Assembly (NCBI GenBank): GCA_000827495.1
Contig: KN817576.1
Span: forward strand, 3,358 to 67,357
Direction: 5' to 3'
DNA from: Hypholoma sublateritium FD-334 SS-4
Taxonomy: Eukaryota; Basidiomycota; Agaricomycetes; Agaricales; Strophariaceae
Length of the DNA stretch: 64,000 bases
The notes beneath the pieces are model-generated. The model had not been told where the DNA came from. It saw nothing but the letters and a program-made list of their open reading frames with translations, and did no database searches. Every line of letters starts with the position of its first letter. Within the stretch, counting starts at the first letter, position 1. Shown one piece after another: positions 34,106 to 46,559 of the stretch. The translations under genes and the position numbers were made by a program.

Positions 34106-36155
34106 CTACAGCATCGCCCGAACTGGATTTGATTGAAGCGGCGATCGTTTTGCTGGGGAATAGACTGCCGAGGTAAACGTTGGGAGACCTTGAACATATT
34201 TCTTCCACTTCTCGTCCGATACGATAGGAGCAGTGCAATAGGCTTCGATGTTGAGTTCTGAGAGGAGATCGTCGAGGCGTGGTAGGAGAGCCCGCATGGC
34301 GTGCCGTTCGAAATCCATTTGCTTGGCACGGGGGATGCCGCCGACTTCCGAGAACCAGGCACGGTCTTCTCTGACGATACTTGACACAAACATATCGAGG
34401 ATCGTCTCGTCGACTCCATCCTCTACAGCCGCGTCGTACGCCATTCGATACCCGATGGCCTCTATGAGAGGCTGACAGAGCGGAAGGACAAATGCCTGAA
34501 ATCCGGGGTCGCGGTGGTGTTGGAAGCGCGCTGCCAGAACGTCTCGTAACTCTTGGAACATCGAGGCTACTCGTCGCGCCAGTAAGCTGTCTGGGTTGGT
34601 GGAGTCTGGAAGAGTGACGCGTTGAATGAGTAGCTCGACAGCAAACCCTGCACAGTGTTGTGAGTGAGCATTGACTTCCCCACCTCAGCAAGATTGAACG
34701 GATATAACGTACGGACCGAGAGTCCTAGAAGGTCGCCCTCCGCGATGGATGCCCCACGCATATCTGCCTATTACACAAGTATAAGCAAGGTGGGACGAAA
34801 TCTTACGGGAACAGATACACTTACATACTGAACGGAGAACTGGTTGACTTCGAAAACGCCTTGCGCCCCGCACCTGTCCCCCAATGAAATCAACGACGCG
34901 CAGCAATGTTTCACCAGCGTAACTTTGGCAACTGCGGCGATACAATGCCGTGCACCCAGGCTTTTGCTTTTGTCAGTGAACAGCGTGATTGCCTTCTTCG
35001 TCAACGATTCGAAAACAATTGCTTGGGCAAGAGATGACAAAACAGGATATTGTTGGGTGGGAAAAGAGATTATAGGTGTTCGAGTTCCAGTAAAAGCGTC
35101 AGTCACTTCCCTTCTCTGGCTATAGCGTCCCGCAACATATACCGCCATCTTCAACGATGTCAGAGCCATACCAGCGATGGAGATTGTTCCAACTATGATG
35201 CGATATATACTATCGAAGAATTGCTCTCGATCATCTCCTTTCTCTGGGGAGGAGAGGAGAGCGCTTGAAGGGAGTGCCACGTGGTTGAAATATGTTAGGC
35301 AGTGGTTTATCGGAACTGAGCTACCGCGGGGGGTAAGGAGCCTGCAGCAGTTCGTTAAATTTGGGAAATCAAAAGAAACATATCGGAGACATACCTGCTC
35401 GTAATGCCCGGGGTCATAGTCTTACCATCATGGAACATGACAGTGAATGCCTTGACACCTCTATCCTCTCCGTTGACGATGAACCGAGCGAACACAATCG
35501 CCATCGTAGGAATACCACAGGGAGATGATGGTGGCATGTGCCTGGGGTATAATTAGAGTTGCTTGTAAGCGACAGTCGGTGGACTTACTTAGCGGCTCCA
35601 TCATGTGGGGTATGAAGGTCTATAGTTCCATCAGCAAGAAGCGTAGCCGTGGTCTCAAGATTTCTTGCATCTAAGCCGTGAGCTTGTTCTGTTAGGCAGA
35701 ACTGCCCTCTGGGCGAGAATTCAGACCGTTGAGATATATATGGACTCTGCAGTGGTTATGAAACTCACATAAGTTCGAAGTTAAGCAACTTCTTTAGGGT
35801 GTATTGGAGATCGGGACGGCCAACGGCGCGACGAGCTAGTGTCCCAGCACAAAGATTGAGGTGTAGCGAAATCAAGGAAGCTGACGCCCCATCCATAGGC
35901 AAGATTGGATCTAATTGGAGCTCCCAGAACTTGGGCGTGGTGTTCATAATATCCTCGGCGGTGAGATCTATATCCTCGGAGCATGTTTGAGATGTAACTG
36001 GGACATAAAGTTGAACGACACAGACGGTAAGCCTTCCCAATGGCTATTAAACGTTTGTAAGTGAGTTGGATGCGTTCATCATGGGGAAGACGGGCAGCGT
36101 TGTCGATGTCTTGAAAGAGGGGCGACAGGGCCAGGGCCTTGGATCGAAGAGACAT
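34106..36155 (-). CDS. Acyl-CoA oxidase/dehydrogenase-like protein
   Basis: The multi-exon frame follows the acyl-CoA oxidase layout. It starts MSLRSKALALSPLFQDI; an ATG 87 bases further upstream would give an unusual extension. A joint then gives KAYHLTAEDIMNTTPKFWEL and DPILPMDGA, followed by GQFCLTEQAHGLDARNLETT, the flavin and substrate-binding core. Next are MPPSSPCGIPTMAIVFARFI, PINHCLTYFNHVALP, LGDRCGAQGVFEVNQFS and the C-terminal WKKYVQGLPTFTSAV. Relatives oxidise fatty acyl-CoA at the first step of beta-oxidation; oxidases pass electrons to O2. The C-terminus (VRAML) is not a classical peroxisomal PTS1 signal. I see no break, though two joints are approximate. The general acid/base Glu was not pinpointed. 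Confidence 0.8.
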
Positions 36156-36242
36156 GTTGGCTTCAGTACGATAAGAGAGGTGAGGATAATAATCCTCCGC
36201 TAATTCTCGCGTCCAGGTATTTAGCCTGATGAACACCATCAA

Positions 36243-38874
36243 AACATTTTATCGCTACACTAAAACTTCCGAGTTTGCCGAGATTTCGATGCCTCAAATA
36301 CTGCTACCTAATTCAGATAAACCGGCGCGAGGCTGTGAATTTTGAACCCAGTCTGGATACACGAATCACGCAGCCCAGAGATAGCATAAACAGTACTATA
36401 AGCAGTATCAGGCTGTAAAGCGGGCTTTAACGCGCTCCGTCCCGAAAGTGAGCACATAGACTCAGAATTGTTACATGTTACAGGACCTTACAAGTCTTAA
36501 GTATATGTAGGTTACAGTCTCGTTAATGATGGATCATCGATCAAGATGGATCCCGGACAGCACCCATCAATCTATCGATTGTCTCCTCTATACCCCAAAG
36601 GAGATCGATCTAGGATCAGCCTTCCCCCTTACATGCTATGTTTCTATCGGTACTTAGTGCTTCATACACCTGTTTTCCGGGTGCCCTTGTCAGCCCATCT
36701 TTGTTAACCAACTCGCAGAAGCAATTCAATGATCGTTTACCTGAAGCGCTTCGCAAGGAAGAATCAAAAATCCGTCCCTATTGATAGCCCCTGTATTCCA
36801 CGAGTCTTCGCTTGGTCTTCGCCGCGAAGTTTGAAAAGCTGGACTAACTTCTTGACCGATTTAGGCGAGCCATATATGGGAATTATCATCAGTTCCTGAG
36901 GACCGGAATATAATTGAAGTTCCGCAAACTTTCTAGATGTTTAATCTAGAAAACCGGACCTCCAAAAGTAGCATGAAGATTCTCAACGACTCTGCCGGCC
37001 ACTTGCCGACACCAAATTACTAGCTAGACGGCGTTCGGACTTCGACGTTGGCATCACAGTACTAGGTAGAACAACTGAAATGTTATCCTTTTTCCAAAAA
37101 TTCAAAGGCGACGGGGAACCACCAGTCACCCAATTCCGAGAACGTGTGGCTCCAGGTATGATTGCACCCAAATTGCACCTATCATTACACATGTTTTGCG
37201 GCAAGAGCGTATTGGATTTCCAATGTCGGGCCGAAATGTTTTGGGCGCAGAAGACCAACGATTACCTATTTTCCTGTATTGTTTGCTTGGAAATCTGTAG
37301 TCTCCCCAAGCCGACTTCGATAACGGCGTAAGAATAACAGTCGATCAAATCTTGGACCCACACCTGTCACTTGCGTTTCTAACCACCCACGAAGGTTCGT
37401 GGAGCTTCTTTGGCGTCTGACAGGGATCACCGGCACATCGCTATCTTCATGGAATGTCACCTCGATTACAGAAGACCATGCGAGTTCCAGAAAATATCTG
37501 TAATCGCGTACTATCGTCGGCGGACAAGGGCGCTGTATCCGTTTCTTGGCCATAAATCCGATACAGCATAGCCTCGTGTTGGCCTCATGATTTCGTAGAC
37601 AATAAATGTATTTCAATTCCACTTGCCTCTATTGGGCAACCACGTATCATACCATTTACTGGAGGAGATACCACAAGTAGCTTAAGACCTGATCCTACAA
37701 GGGTCCTACTGCGCTGAGGCTTTTGTCGGTCATGGCGACATTTAATTGCGTAGCGCACATGTCTGATGCCCAAACTTACTGTCCGTGAGAAATTTGCCTG
37801 AGGACTGCCGGGAACAGCTGGCCACCGGCCATCACTGACGGCACGCAGGCGGCATCGTTCCGATGCAATCCCGACGGCAGATTGTGAATCCGAACCTCTA
37901 TCGTTTACATCGAAAGATACGCAATAAGTACTACTAGCTAATCCTTCTAGGATAAATCTACGGTTCTGATTGAGGACCTGTAAATTGGTATCTATAGAAT
38001 ACAGTCATGGTAAAATTAGTTCGTCGATGCACGGTGACGAGGAAATGTTACCGCAGTCTAATTGCAGTCTAAACAGACGTGATAACGCTCTACTTATCAT
38101 CTCAATCTGAAATGATATGAATATAACGGGTCTATATTTTGAGTTCCATGAACTGCTAGTGAATGTGAGGGAAGAAGTACATGCTCCCGTCACCTACCAA
38201 TAATGAAAAACCATATAACTTGAAGCCACATGCGATCCATCTTAATTGCATCTTAACGATTCTTGCCATAAACATTTTTTCGGGCTGCCTTATCGGCTTG
38301 CTCCTTCATGGTATTTTCCGATGACCTATATAGGTACGTGGCTGGAAAAGCACTGGCAGGAGCACGAAATTTTGGAATGAGGACCCTGGGCTGGCGATGG
38401 TCATATTCGAAGCGCGGCCAGATATTCCGATATCCCTTATCACAAAAGACTCCTCGAAACTAACTTCCCTGTTGGCCACTGTTTTGTGGGAAATGACATG
38501 ATGGACGTGCACAGCTGATATGACTGCAGCTATATATTCGTCGATACCAACGTGACGTTTTAACTACTAGAATGAATTATTTAAATTGAATAATTGTTGA
38601 ATAAGGCGAAATAAATCGTAAGGGCCATTGTAAGGGAGTGTTGTTATATCCCTTTTATCCGGCCAGACGCAAGATAGGCCATTCAAGCCAAGTACAAGCT
38701 CTAGATCCTGCGTGCATTTATGATCTTACTTAGACCTGGGCCCCCCTAGAAAGGCGATCTGATAAGGCGAGGTGATTGATAACGTCATCTGTCCCGATTT
38801 ACCGATCTCCAGACCTGTAAAACGGAACCTTGGGGCAACTCTAGGCCAATCAGGCCTCTCCTCTTCAAACTACC
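36243..38874. other. Unassigned region with minus-strand frames
   Basis: Several minus-strand frames (36983-37258, 37266-37622, 37585-37773, 38306-38512) could be exons of one unrecognised gene. Pieces include RYFLELAWSSVIEVTFHEDS and a tail-like MKEQADKAARKNVYGKNR before a stop near 38245. I could not join them into one frame, and no domain is recognised. Confidence 0.3.
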
Positions 38875-40845
38875 ATGACTGCAACAGTAAAAAGCAAAGT
38901 CTGCCTCATGTACGTGCCACTCCTAGCATACAAATGTGCAATCAACGCGCTGACCATTCCATAGTGTCCACGATGGCTGGGGCATCTCCGAAGCCAAACC
39001 CGAGGACGGAAATGCAATCGCGGCGGCGCAGACACCAGTAATGGATGCTCTTGAAAAGGATCACGCGTTCGAGCCGCTCCTCGCCAGTGGTACGGCCGTA
39101 GGGCTCAGCGAGGGTTTGATGGGCAACTCAGAGGTCGGGCATTTGAACATCGGCGCGGGACGCATTGTCTGGCAAGACATCGTTCGCATCGACATGAGCA
39201 TAAAAAAGCGTCAGTTCCACAAGAATCCGGCCCTCATCGCCTCCTGCAAGCGCGCGAAGGAGACGACCGGACGCCTGCATGCCATTGGCCTGGTGCGCAA
39301 CTATAGGCCCACAATTTCCGGTGCAATCTGACTTCCTTTTGATAGGTATCAGACGGTGGAGTGCATTCGCATATCCGCCATCTCTTTGCATTGCTCGAAA
39401 CCGCAAAGGAGCAGGGTGTTCCTGAGACGTACATTCACTTCCTCGGTGACGGACGAGACACCGCACCTCGCTCCGCGGCGAAATACGCGCAAGAATTGCT
39501 GGACTTCGTTAAGAAACTGGGCTATGGGGAAATCGCGACGGTGGTAGGGCGGTATTACGCTATGGACCGCGACAAGCGCTGGGATCGAGTGAAAATCGCC
39601 CTTGACGGCCTGCTTGAGGGAGTGGGCGAGAAGGTGGAGGATGGCCAAGAAGGATTGATTAAGGCCATTGAGGAGAACTACGCAAAGGATATTACAGACG
39701 AATTCCTGAAGCCCATCATCGTCGACGGCGACAAGGGCAGAATCAAGGGTGCGTCATGGTTTTTTATTTTTGGAGCCAGCTTCCGGAGCCAACCGATATG
39801 TTTATTTTTAGACGGAGATACCTTGTTTTTCTTCAATTATCGCTCAGATCGGATGCGCGAAATTGTCTCCATCTTTGGTATGCCTGACAAGCCAATTGAT
39901 ATCAAGATTCCCAAGGATCTGGTGCGGCTGCAATTTTCAGAATTATAAAGCCACTTATGCCTTTGCAGAATATTTCGACCATGTCGCGTTACAACGCCGA
40001 GTTCCCATTCTCGGTGGCCTTCCCCCCTCAAGCCATGACCAATGTTTTGGCGGAATGGCTCGGAAAAGAGGGGGTTACACAAGCACATATTGCCGGTGAG
40101 TGCTCCGATTTATACGCCAGTTCAGAAGCTCATTCATCGTCCAGAAACGGAGAAGTACGCGCACGTTACGTTCTTCTTCAATGGCGGTGTGGAAAAGCAG
40201 TTCCCCCATGAGACGCGCCACATGATTCCCTCGCCCAAGGTCGCTACGTATGACAAGAAACCCGAGATGAGCGCCCAAGAAGTCGCAAACAAGGTCGCAG
40301 AGGTGCTTGACGAGGGCTCGCAGCAGTTCGTGATGTGCAACTTCGCCCCGCCGGATATGGTGGGCCACACGGGTGTTTTCGACGCCGCCGTGGAGGCGAT
40401 AACCGCTACCGATAAAGCTGTGGGTACAATATTCGAGGCCGCGAAACGTAACGGCTACGTTCTGCTCATCACCGCGGATCATGGGAACGCGGAACAGATG
40501 CGCGACCCCGTCACGGGCAACCCGCACACCGCGCACACCACCAACCCCGTTCCTTTCATCATGGCTGGCGAGGGCTTCAAGTTCAAGCCCAATAAGAAGG
40601 TAGAGGCGGAACACCGCGAGGCGCGCGACAAGGAACGAGAGGGAGCGAGCGAGGCGGAGAAGGTAGAGGAAGGAGACAAGGAGGAAGATGACCCGGCCAT
40701 CTGCGATGTCGCACCAACGATCTTGGATATTATGGTATGCATTTCTTATTCTGATATGGGTGAGTGCATATCCTGACTATGGTATTTTTACCAGGGACTA
40801 CCCATTCCGGAGGAAATGACGGGGCGCTCCTTGCTCGCTCATTAG
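38875..40845 (+). CDS. gpmI: Cofactor-independent phosphoglycerate mutase
   Basis: Seven exons join in frame to 547 aa: 38875-38909, 38965-39292, 39346-39748, 39812-39921, 39969-40095, 40145-40734 and 40795-40845. The enzyme interconverts 3- and 2-phosphoglycerate in glycolysis and gluconeogenesis without 2,3-bisphosphoglycerate, using two metal ions (usually Mn). Visible motifs in order: HDGWGI; LMGNSEVGHLNIGAGR with the phosphorylated Ser; SDGGVHSH; HFLGDGRDT; FNYRSDRMREI; FNGGVEKQF; NFAPPDMVGHTG; LITADHGNAEQM; and NPHTAHTTNPVPFI. The length fits the family (about 510-560). Between FKFKP and AICDVAPTILDI sits a highly charged stretch of roughly 35 residues. The gene appears intact. The symbol is the bacterial family name; no fungal locus name is implied. 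Confidence 0.95.
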
Positions 40846-41802
40846 AGGAGATCGGTCGGTATCGATAGATATTATAAGGACATGTACGGTACGTTGTGGA
40901 ATGTTCGGAGAGAAAGAAGAAGCACCAAATGATTTGTAGATTACGCAAAGAAATGCTTAGACATAAATTGTAATACACTGGCTCTATAGTCGTTTATACA
41001 TGTACATTGCATAGAGACAATGCATACGCTCGCGGAATCGCTAAGCGCGGAAAGCTCATGACTAACATGAGTGATTCATGATATGCTCTGTGGGTGAACA
41101 AAATATTGTAAGCTGCCTCGAGGGTACACTAACCCTTATCCTTCCCCCCTTCAGCAGAATAGCTCGAGCGCATCGCGCAGCAGGAAGCCCGTGACTTTGT
41201 GCAAGCAATTGCACATCGCAAACGTAGGCCATCGCCTCCAGACGCCACATGCCGCCCTCGGTAGTCCCCAGCAGCCCGTGAAGTGAGTGCGATTGGCAGG
41301 TAATAAACACGTAGTCAGAGTAAGCTTTCTGCCGTGCCAGTGATTGGATACGTGAATGATTAGTGTCGGTACGGTTTTTGCTTTCCATGTCGGATTCTAT
41401 GCATCTCTCAGATAATATCGTTTGGAATATATTCTGGCAACCTAAGTAACAATTATACACTACAGGCGAGCCCATGATTGAGTGACCCGAAGAAAGTCTC
41501 GTCTGACGATCCGAAAGTCGTCGGGGCACGGTGTCTAAGCTGGAACTAGGTGGGGGCATCTTCTGGAATGAAGAACATGAAGCTGAGCCAATTGGGTTTT
41601 TGAGGTGACTGTGGCTTACTCGCTAACTCTGTGCCAGCCACTTACTTCGCAGCGCACCTGAAGAGCGCTCAGCAAAAAAAAAAATCAGATTAGAAGAATA
41701 TAATAATAGCGAGTCGTACAAACTCATGGTCGTCAACCATCATGTGTCCTTCACCAAACATATGCAGTCCGTGAAGTAGTTCTCTCATTCCCATGTCGAC
41801 AT
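40846..41802. other. Intergenic with a doubtful ORF
   Basis: Positions 41062-41559 hold a 165-codon minus-strand frame with a plausible tract (KAYSDYVFITCQSHSLHGLL) but no known domain. It may be part of a small gene whose ATG at 41806 overlaps the stop of the F-box gene (TGAATG). I do not call it. Confidence 0.3.
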
Positions 41803-43407
41803 TCATGTCACTAGAGGGCAGTTTTGCAAATCCCTGTCTAACCCCAAATCAAGGGGATACTTGGGCAACGGGATCCCATTCATGTACGGTCGCTCGTGAA
41901 TCAGTTGGAAGGTCCTCGGATCCCAGTTATCGGCTGTCAGATACAAATCGGGCGGCGCTCTGCTACCAATTTGCAGAATAAACTGCTTGGGTGTACCAGA
42001 GATATCGCCTCCAAGCTTCCTCTGCTGGCTGAAGGCAATGATGGCGTTGCTCGAGAACTTCGAGTGCGTAAGGCAGCGCAGGTATTCCAGTTTAGGGCAT
42101 GGATTTCCACGACCAGGGTCATCGCTGGACAACACGTCGAGGAGGTTGTCGCCGATTGTAACCTGTTTTTCAGGGTGATAGATACACGGATGCGGCATTA
42201 GTTCGAGGATCGAAAGCGCCGGGCAGAAATGAAGGTGGTTCATGAGTGCCGAGTAAACATGAAGGATATTCGTCTTCAACCGACGAATTTTCCCCGACGA
42301 GAGTGCGAGAAGACATTGAAATGCAGTAGCGTGATCGTCTTCTGGGAAGGGGCACTTAACAACGACGTTGCACATATATGTGAAGTCGATGAGGGAGGGA
42401 ACGTCCAACATGTGCAAAAGACTTGCTCTCTTGACCCCAGGAGACTCGCGCACGTCGAGGATTTCAAGGCAAGGGAGGCGAATTTTAGGACCGCGAATGA
42501 TAACCATCCTATTCAAATCGATCTGTCGCATAGCGTCATGGAATACCAAGCTAAATAGTTGTGGCGTTCGTCGGAGGACATGTACCAGTGCAGGAAAAGT
42601 GAACATGTGGTCGTCGTTGCGAGATGAGTTGCAATTCGCAAACGAAAGGTGCGTTAGGCGCGACCAATTTATCTGGCAGGTAGAAAATGATATAGCTGTA
42701 GAGATCACAGATAATCGTTGAAGCCGGGGTGCCGTAAGGATCGGACTTGTATGCCAATCTTGCGATAGACCCTGGTCTGGGGTGTCGGTGTTGTCTTCTA
42801 GGCAGACGATGCGTAGCCCCTGGAGCAAAGGCACGGAGCTGGGGTCCACCAAGATCAACGGAAATAGATTCGATGTGCCGGTCAGATCAAGATACCGCCA
42901 TCGCGCACGGCACTTCATCAACACGTAGACAACACCTGCAACGAACAGATTGTCCCTTCCAGAGTGTGGCTGCTGGTAAATCGATATTCGGAGCGGAAGA
43001 GCCCCGGAGCGCCAAAGAAGCCACTCTGATATCTCTTTCAATCGCCCCCGCATAATAGCCCGCCCTCTGTTGTCTTCCGTTTCAATGTTGACGATCGGGA
43101 TATGAATGGCGTTCCATAGACGCGGCGTTGACAACGCAACGCTCCTCCAGCGGCTTGATATGCGGGTAAGAGCCATTGGGATCTCGTTGGTGTCCATTGT
43201 CGGAATCCCTTCAATGGGTCTGCAGGCGAGAAAAATCTCGCGGATCACATCGTCTGGTACGCGTTCCGGGAGAATGCGACGCGTTGGTGTGTTGTCGACC
43301 ATCGCTTGCCTCTTAATCTCCGAGTGGCGAGGGACTGATAAGAGCTCGTACTGAATAGACTTTAGTCTCTCCTCGAGATCTTGAGGCGCGCCCATAGTCA
43401 AGGACAT
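41803..43407 (-). CDS. F-box protein
   Basis: This is a single-exon 534-aa protein. A coiled N-terminal segment (LEERLKSIQYELLSVP) leads into an F-box at residues about 45-90: RILPERVPDDVIREIFLACR, then ALTRISSRWRSVALSTPRLW. This is the typical Agaricomycete form (LPPEIL...EIFL...CRRWR.IALSTP.LW). The remaining 400 residues carry irregular leucine-rich segments. F-box proteins bind Skp1 in SCF ubiquitin ligases and present substrates through the C-terminal part; this substrate is unknown. The frame has no stops or obvious introns. The first Met was chosen because the upstream frame closes at once; a second Met lies five codons in. Confidence 0.85.
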   Translation of the reverse strand: MSLTMGAPQDLEERLKSIQYELLSVPRHSEIKRQAMVDNTPTRRILPERVPDDVIREIFLACRPIEGIPTMDTNEIPMALTRISSRWRSVALSTPRLWNAIHIPIVNIETEDNRGRAIMRGRLKEISEWLLWRSGALPLRISIYQQPHSGRDNLFVAGVVYVLMKCRARWRYLDLTGTSNLFPLILVDPSSVPLLQGLRIVCLEDNTDTPDQGLSQDWHTSPILTAPRLQRLSVISTAISFSTCQINWSRLTHLSFANCNSSRNDDHMFTFPALVHVLRRTPQLFSLVFHDAMRQIDLNRMVIIRGPKIRLPCLEILDVRESPGVKRASLLHMLDVPSLIDFTYMCNVVVKCPFPEDDHATAFQCLLALSSGKIRRLKTNILHVYSALMNHLHFCPALSILELMPHPCIYHPEKQVTIGDNLLDVLSSDDPGRGNPCPKLEYLRCLTHSKFSSNAIIAFSQQRKLGGDISGTPKQFILQIGSRAPPDLYLTADNWDPRTFQLIHERPYMNGIPLPKYPLDLGLDRDLQNCPLVT

Positions 43408-45110
43408 CGCCGGTAACTGACAATGTTCAATTTCCCTCCCGATTCAGAAGCGACCAGTAGCCGCTGAGACAGTGCGATATCGACTCGCACGGCCGGCGAT
43501 TTTCAAGAGAGTTGGTGGAAGGGAGTCGGGAGAGTCAAGCAGCGGGATACATGGACGTTGCTTGCAAGCAAGTGAGATGAATGCGAGCTGAATGCGAAAA
43601 AGCAAATATGGCCTGCCGTAACCCGTTTGAACTTCTGTACACGTGGTCTCGACGCGCCCCGGACCGGCTGAGCGGCAGCCCCTATTATGATTACCACTCA
43701 TGGGTGTCCCAAAAGCTTTGTATACACCTAATATTGGTGTTCAATCAACATATACATTGAGATTGATTGATACTGACGACGCATATTGTAGCCCACTGAA
43801 CATAAGTGGTAAGTACGCTTAAACGGCAGGGAAAAAATGAAGAGCTGCGTACACTATGGCCAAATTCCAAGTCAAGAGAAGTCCGGGCTTTGTTCCATAT
43901 CTATGACCAGATGAGTTCAAAAGCTTCTTGAAAGCTTCTCTATTCCGCAGAAAAATTTAATCGTGCGTTTTTGAATGTTCTTCGTGAACAATTGACCTGA
44001 AAGTGCTTCAGACGGTGGAAGTTTGCTCAAGCACATTGCGCACGAAATTTTATATTCTAATCATATGCATTTTCAGGTAAGGAGAATCTAAATAATCCTT
44101 GAAATAACCTTGATCTGTTCGAAGATTTGTTGTGGGTCGCCTGGCGGAGGTACGACTTGAATATCGAGCTTATTAAATATGCAAGTGCGTCCTGGTCTGG
44201 GAATTTATGTATGCTCTTGGGAAAAAATGGGCTCTAGTGGTAAATAATACGTGAAAGGAACGGAAAGACATCATCTTGATATCTTCAATCAGATAAAATA
44301 ATGCAGCCACGACGGATCGTATGGGTGGCCGTTGTCGATGAGCGTTCGCACCCCTCGGCTGAAAATGGCAGCAATAGAAAAATACCGACGTCTACGGTGA
44401 TCCTGTCCATCTTTTACTCCAAGAACAGCTCCATCAGTGATCATTCATAAGAAGGTGGTGCTTACGCATTACTCTCTCTGAATCAAATACATCAGGCTAA
44501 GGTTACCTCTCAACGAGAGCTAGTAGACTCAGGGTAGAATACAACCAGGTGTCGCTCAGGTTTTTCGGCTATTTTCAGGAAGAGTCCACTGGTAGTAGAT
44601 TGTCAGGGCTCCTCTCCACTGTTGAACGTTGAACGGTGTAAACGACATATTCGGACGACGTTAAGCCGTCTTGCCCGACACGAACTGACATGCAATCAGA
44701 AAGCTCATGTGGTTCAATTTTTCATCAGAAAAGAATAAGTCGATAAAGCTTGACTGAAGGTACCATCAAGACGATTCCGTCTCTCACCAACTGTCTGTTG
44801 GGAAGGACTCAATGCAATCCTTGATTATCAGAGCGTACCTAAATATTGACCGTGTAAAAACTCGTCCAAGAACAGACCAGTATGTAAATACATGGCTTTG
44901 CCAATCGCCCCGACAAGGGCGGTACACCACAGCTCTTTCCAGGATAAGTTATTGGCAACTTCATGTCAGCACCGGTGCGTGGGCGCCTCATGGCGACAGT
45001 CGTTCTATACTCGGCCATTCCTGCCATCCAACAGTAGAAAGAAGCGATATTACCTTGAGGACACATGACTTCCAGGCTTGCTCAGCGGCTCTCTGTCAAT
45101 AGATAATGGC
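43408..45110. other. Intergenic, no gene seen
   Basis: Short frames only. There is no tRNA-like sequence, and no clear repeat beyond simple AT-rich stretches. Confidence 0.5.
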
Positions 45111-45112
45111 TA

Positions 45113-45120
45113 TTTATAAA
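45113..45120 (+). promoter_or_regulatory. TATA box of second 7TM gene
   Basis: TATTTATAAACG lies about 95 bases upstream of the ATG at 45213. Confidence 0.55.
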
Positions 45121-45212
45121 CGATATACCTTCTGTGCCAGCCCTTTTCCATGCCTCGCACCCTCCGTGATTCTTCCGAGCAAGGGAGTACCTCCACCCCT
45201 TAGCAGAGCGAC

Positions 45213-46534
45213 ATGTCGTCGGTCACCCCCGCCCCTCTACCATCAACGCGAGAGGAGCAGTACATCCTTGTAGGACTCTTGATCTCGTTAGCAGCCTATG
45301 GTCAGTCGCGTTTTAATTGTATACCCATTATCCATATTGATGAAGCCACCCCATCGATTACTCTGCATGCCCCTTCACAGGTATTGCTTTCGTCCTATTC
45401 GTACAATGCATAGACGCCTTGCGAAACTCGTCGATCTCACAATCCGTCACTTCGAGGATGACATTTTTTGTGTACACATGTGTCATGTTTCTCATTGGGA
45501 CGGCCTACATCATGGCGAATACGTCGTACAAAGTACTTGCATACACAACGCACCGCGATTTTCCAGGAGGACCAGTTAATTGGATCAATATAAACTACTC
45601 TTCGCCGACGACACTAGCAAGTAATATATGTGCCGTAGTATCTAGTTGGGGAGCGGATGGATTATTGGTGAGTGACTTAGTTTCGATTTATATGAAAATG
45701 GCTGACATACGCGTGCAGCTTTATCGCTGCTTCATTATATACAGCAATTCCCTTCGCCCGGTCCGATTTATTTTGATTTTGCCTATCGTCCTTTATATTG
45801 GAGAACTCGGTGCGCCATAATTGCGATACCTGTGAAAACAATTCGCTTACCACCCTTTGTAGTGTCTGGGGTTCTTCTTATCGTCCAAGTGTCCCATTCC
45901 CCTGCTACTATTTGGAATAGTGTCAATCTTGGTCTTCCCTATTTTGCCTTGGCTGCGGCATGCAACGTCACCATTACACTCACTATCGCCACTCCTTTAT
46001 TACTCCACCGCCGAAGTCTGATGAAGACATTTGGTCGGAACAATGATTATTCAAAGCCATACACATCCGCCGCGGCCATCCTCGTAGAAAGCTCAGCGGT
46101 GTACGCAATCGTCGCGGTTATCTTCATCGGATTTTACTCGCGGAATAACCCCATTTCTCATGTATTCCTGTCAACGCTTTGCCAGGTTCAGGTTCGCGCC
46201 TTTCTCTGGCTCTGCCTCCCTGAATAAACACGCCGACTAACGTTTTGTGCGCTTCGTTTAGGTTATCGCACCCTTCCTGATCATCCTCCGCGTCGCAACG
46301 AAACGCGCATGGACAGCGTCGACGGGCCGGGACATCGTTAGTGCCACCGCGAGCCGACCCGAGCCGCAGCGCTTGAGTATGCCTACACGCCGCCATAACC
46401 ACGATGTCATTCAGTTCAGCGAACTGCACGCAAAAAGGGCGAGCAGCCCCTCCACATCTATCGATATTTCGAGCCCTATATCCAAAGTAGGGGACGATTC
46501 GGACGATCTGATATTTCTTCAAAGCCCGACATAG
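45213..46534 (+). CDS. Agaricomycete 7TM integral membrane protein
   Basis: Five exons join in frame to 355 aa: 45213-45300, 45381-45667, 45719-45809, 45863-46191 and 46262-46534. Hydrophobic segments include EEQYILVGLLISLAAYG, the helix with FFVYTCVMFLIGTAYIM, RFILILPIVLYIGEL, GVLLIVQVSH, LPYFALAAACNVTITLTIAT and VIAPFLIILRVATKRAW. ADGLLLYRCFIIY and PYTSAAAILVESSAVYAIV are familiar signature blocks of a large uncharacterised basidiomycete family. The cytosolic tail is Ser- and Asp-rich (SSPSTSIDISSPIS). This family differs from the 7TM gene at 15.6 kb. The intron at 45668-45718 is 51 bases and frame-neutral. Ligand and function are unknown. Confidence 0.82.
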
Positions 46535-46559
46535 GGTTAGTAGCCACCTTGTACCCGTA

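Noticed and set aside
41062..41806. Small gene starting at an ATG that overlaps the F-box stop
   Set aside because: Possible introns can be drawn, but no family or conserved motif supports them, and the overlap could be chance.
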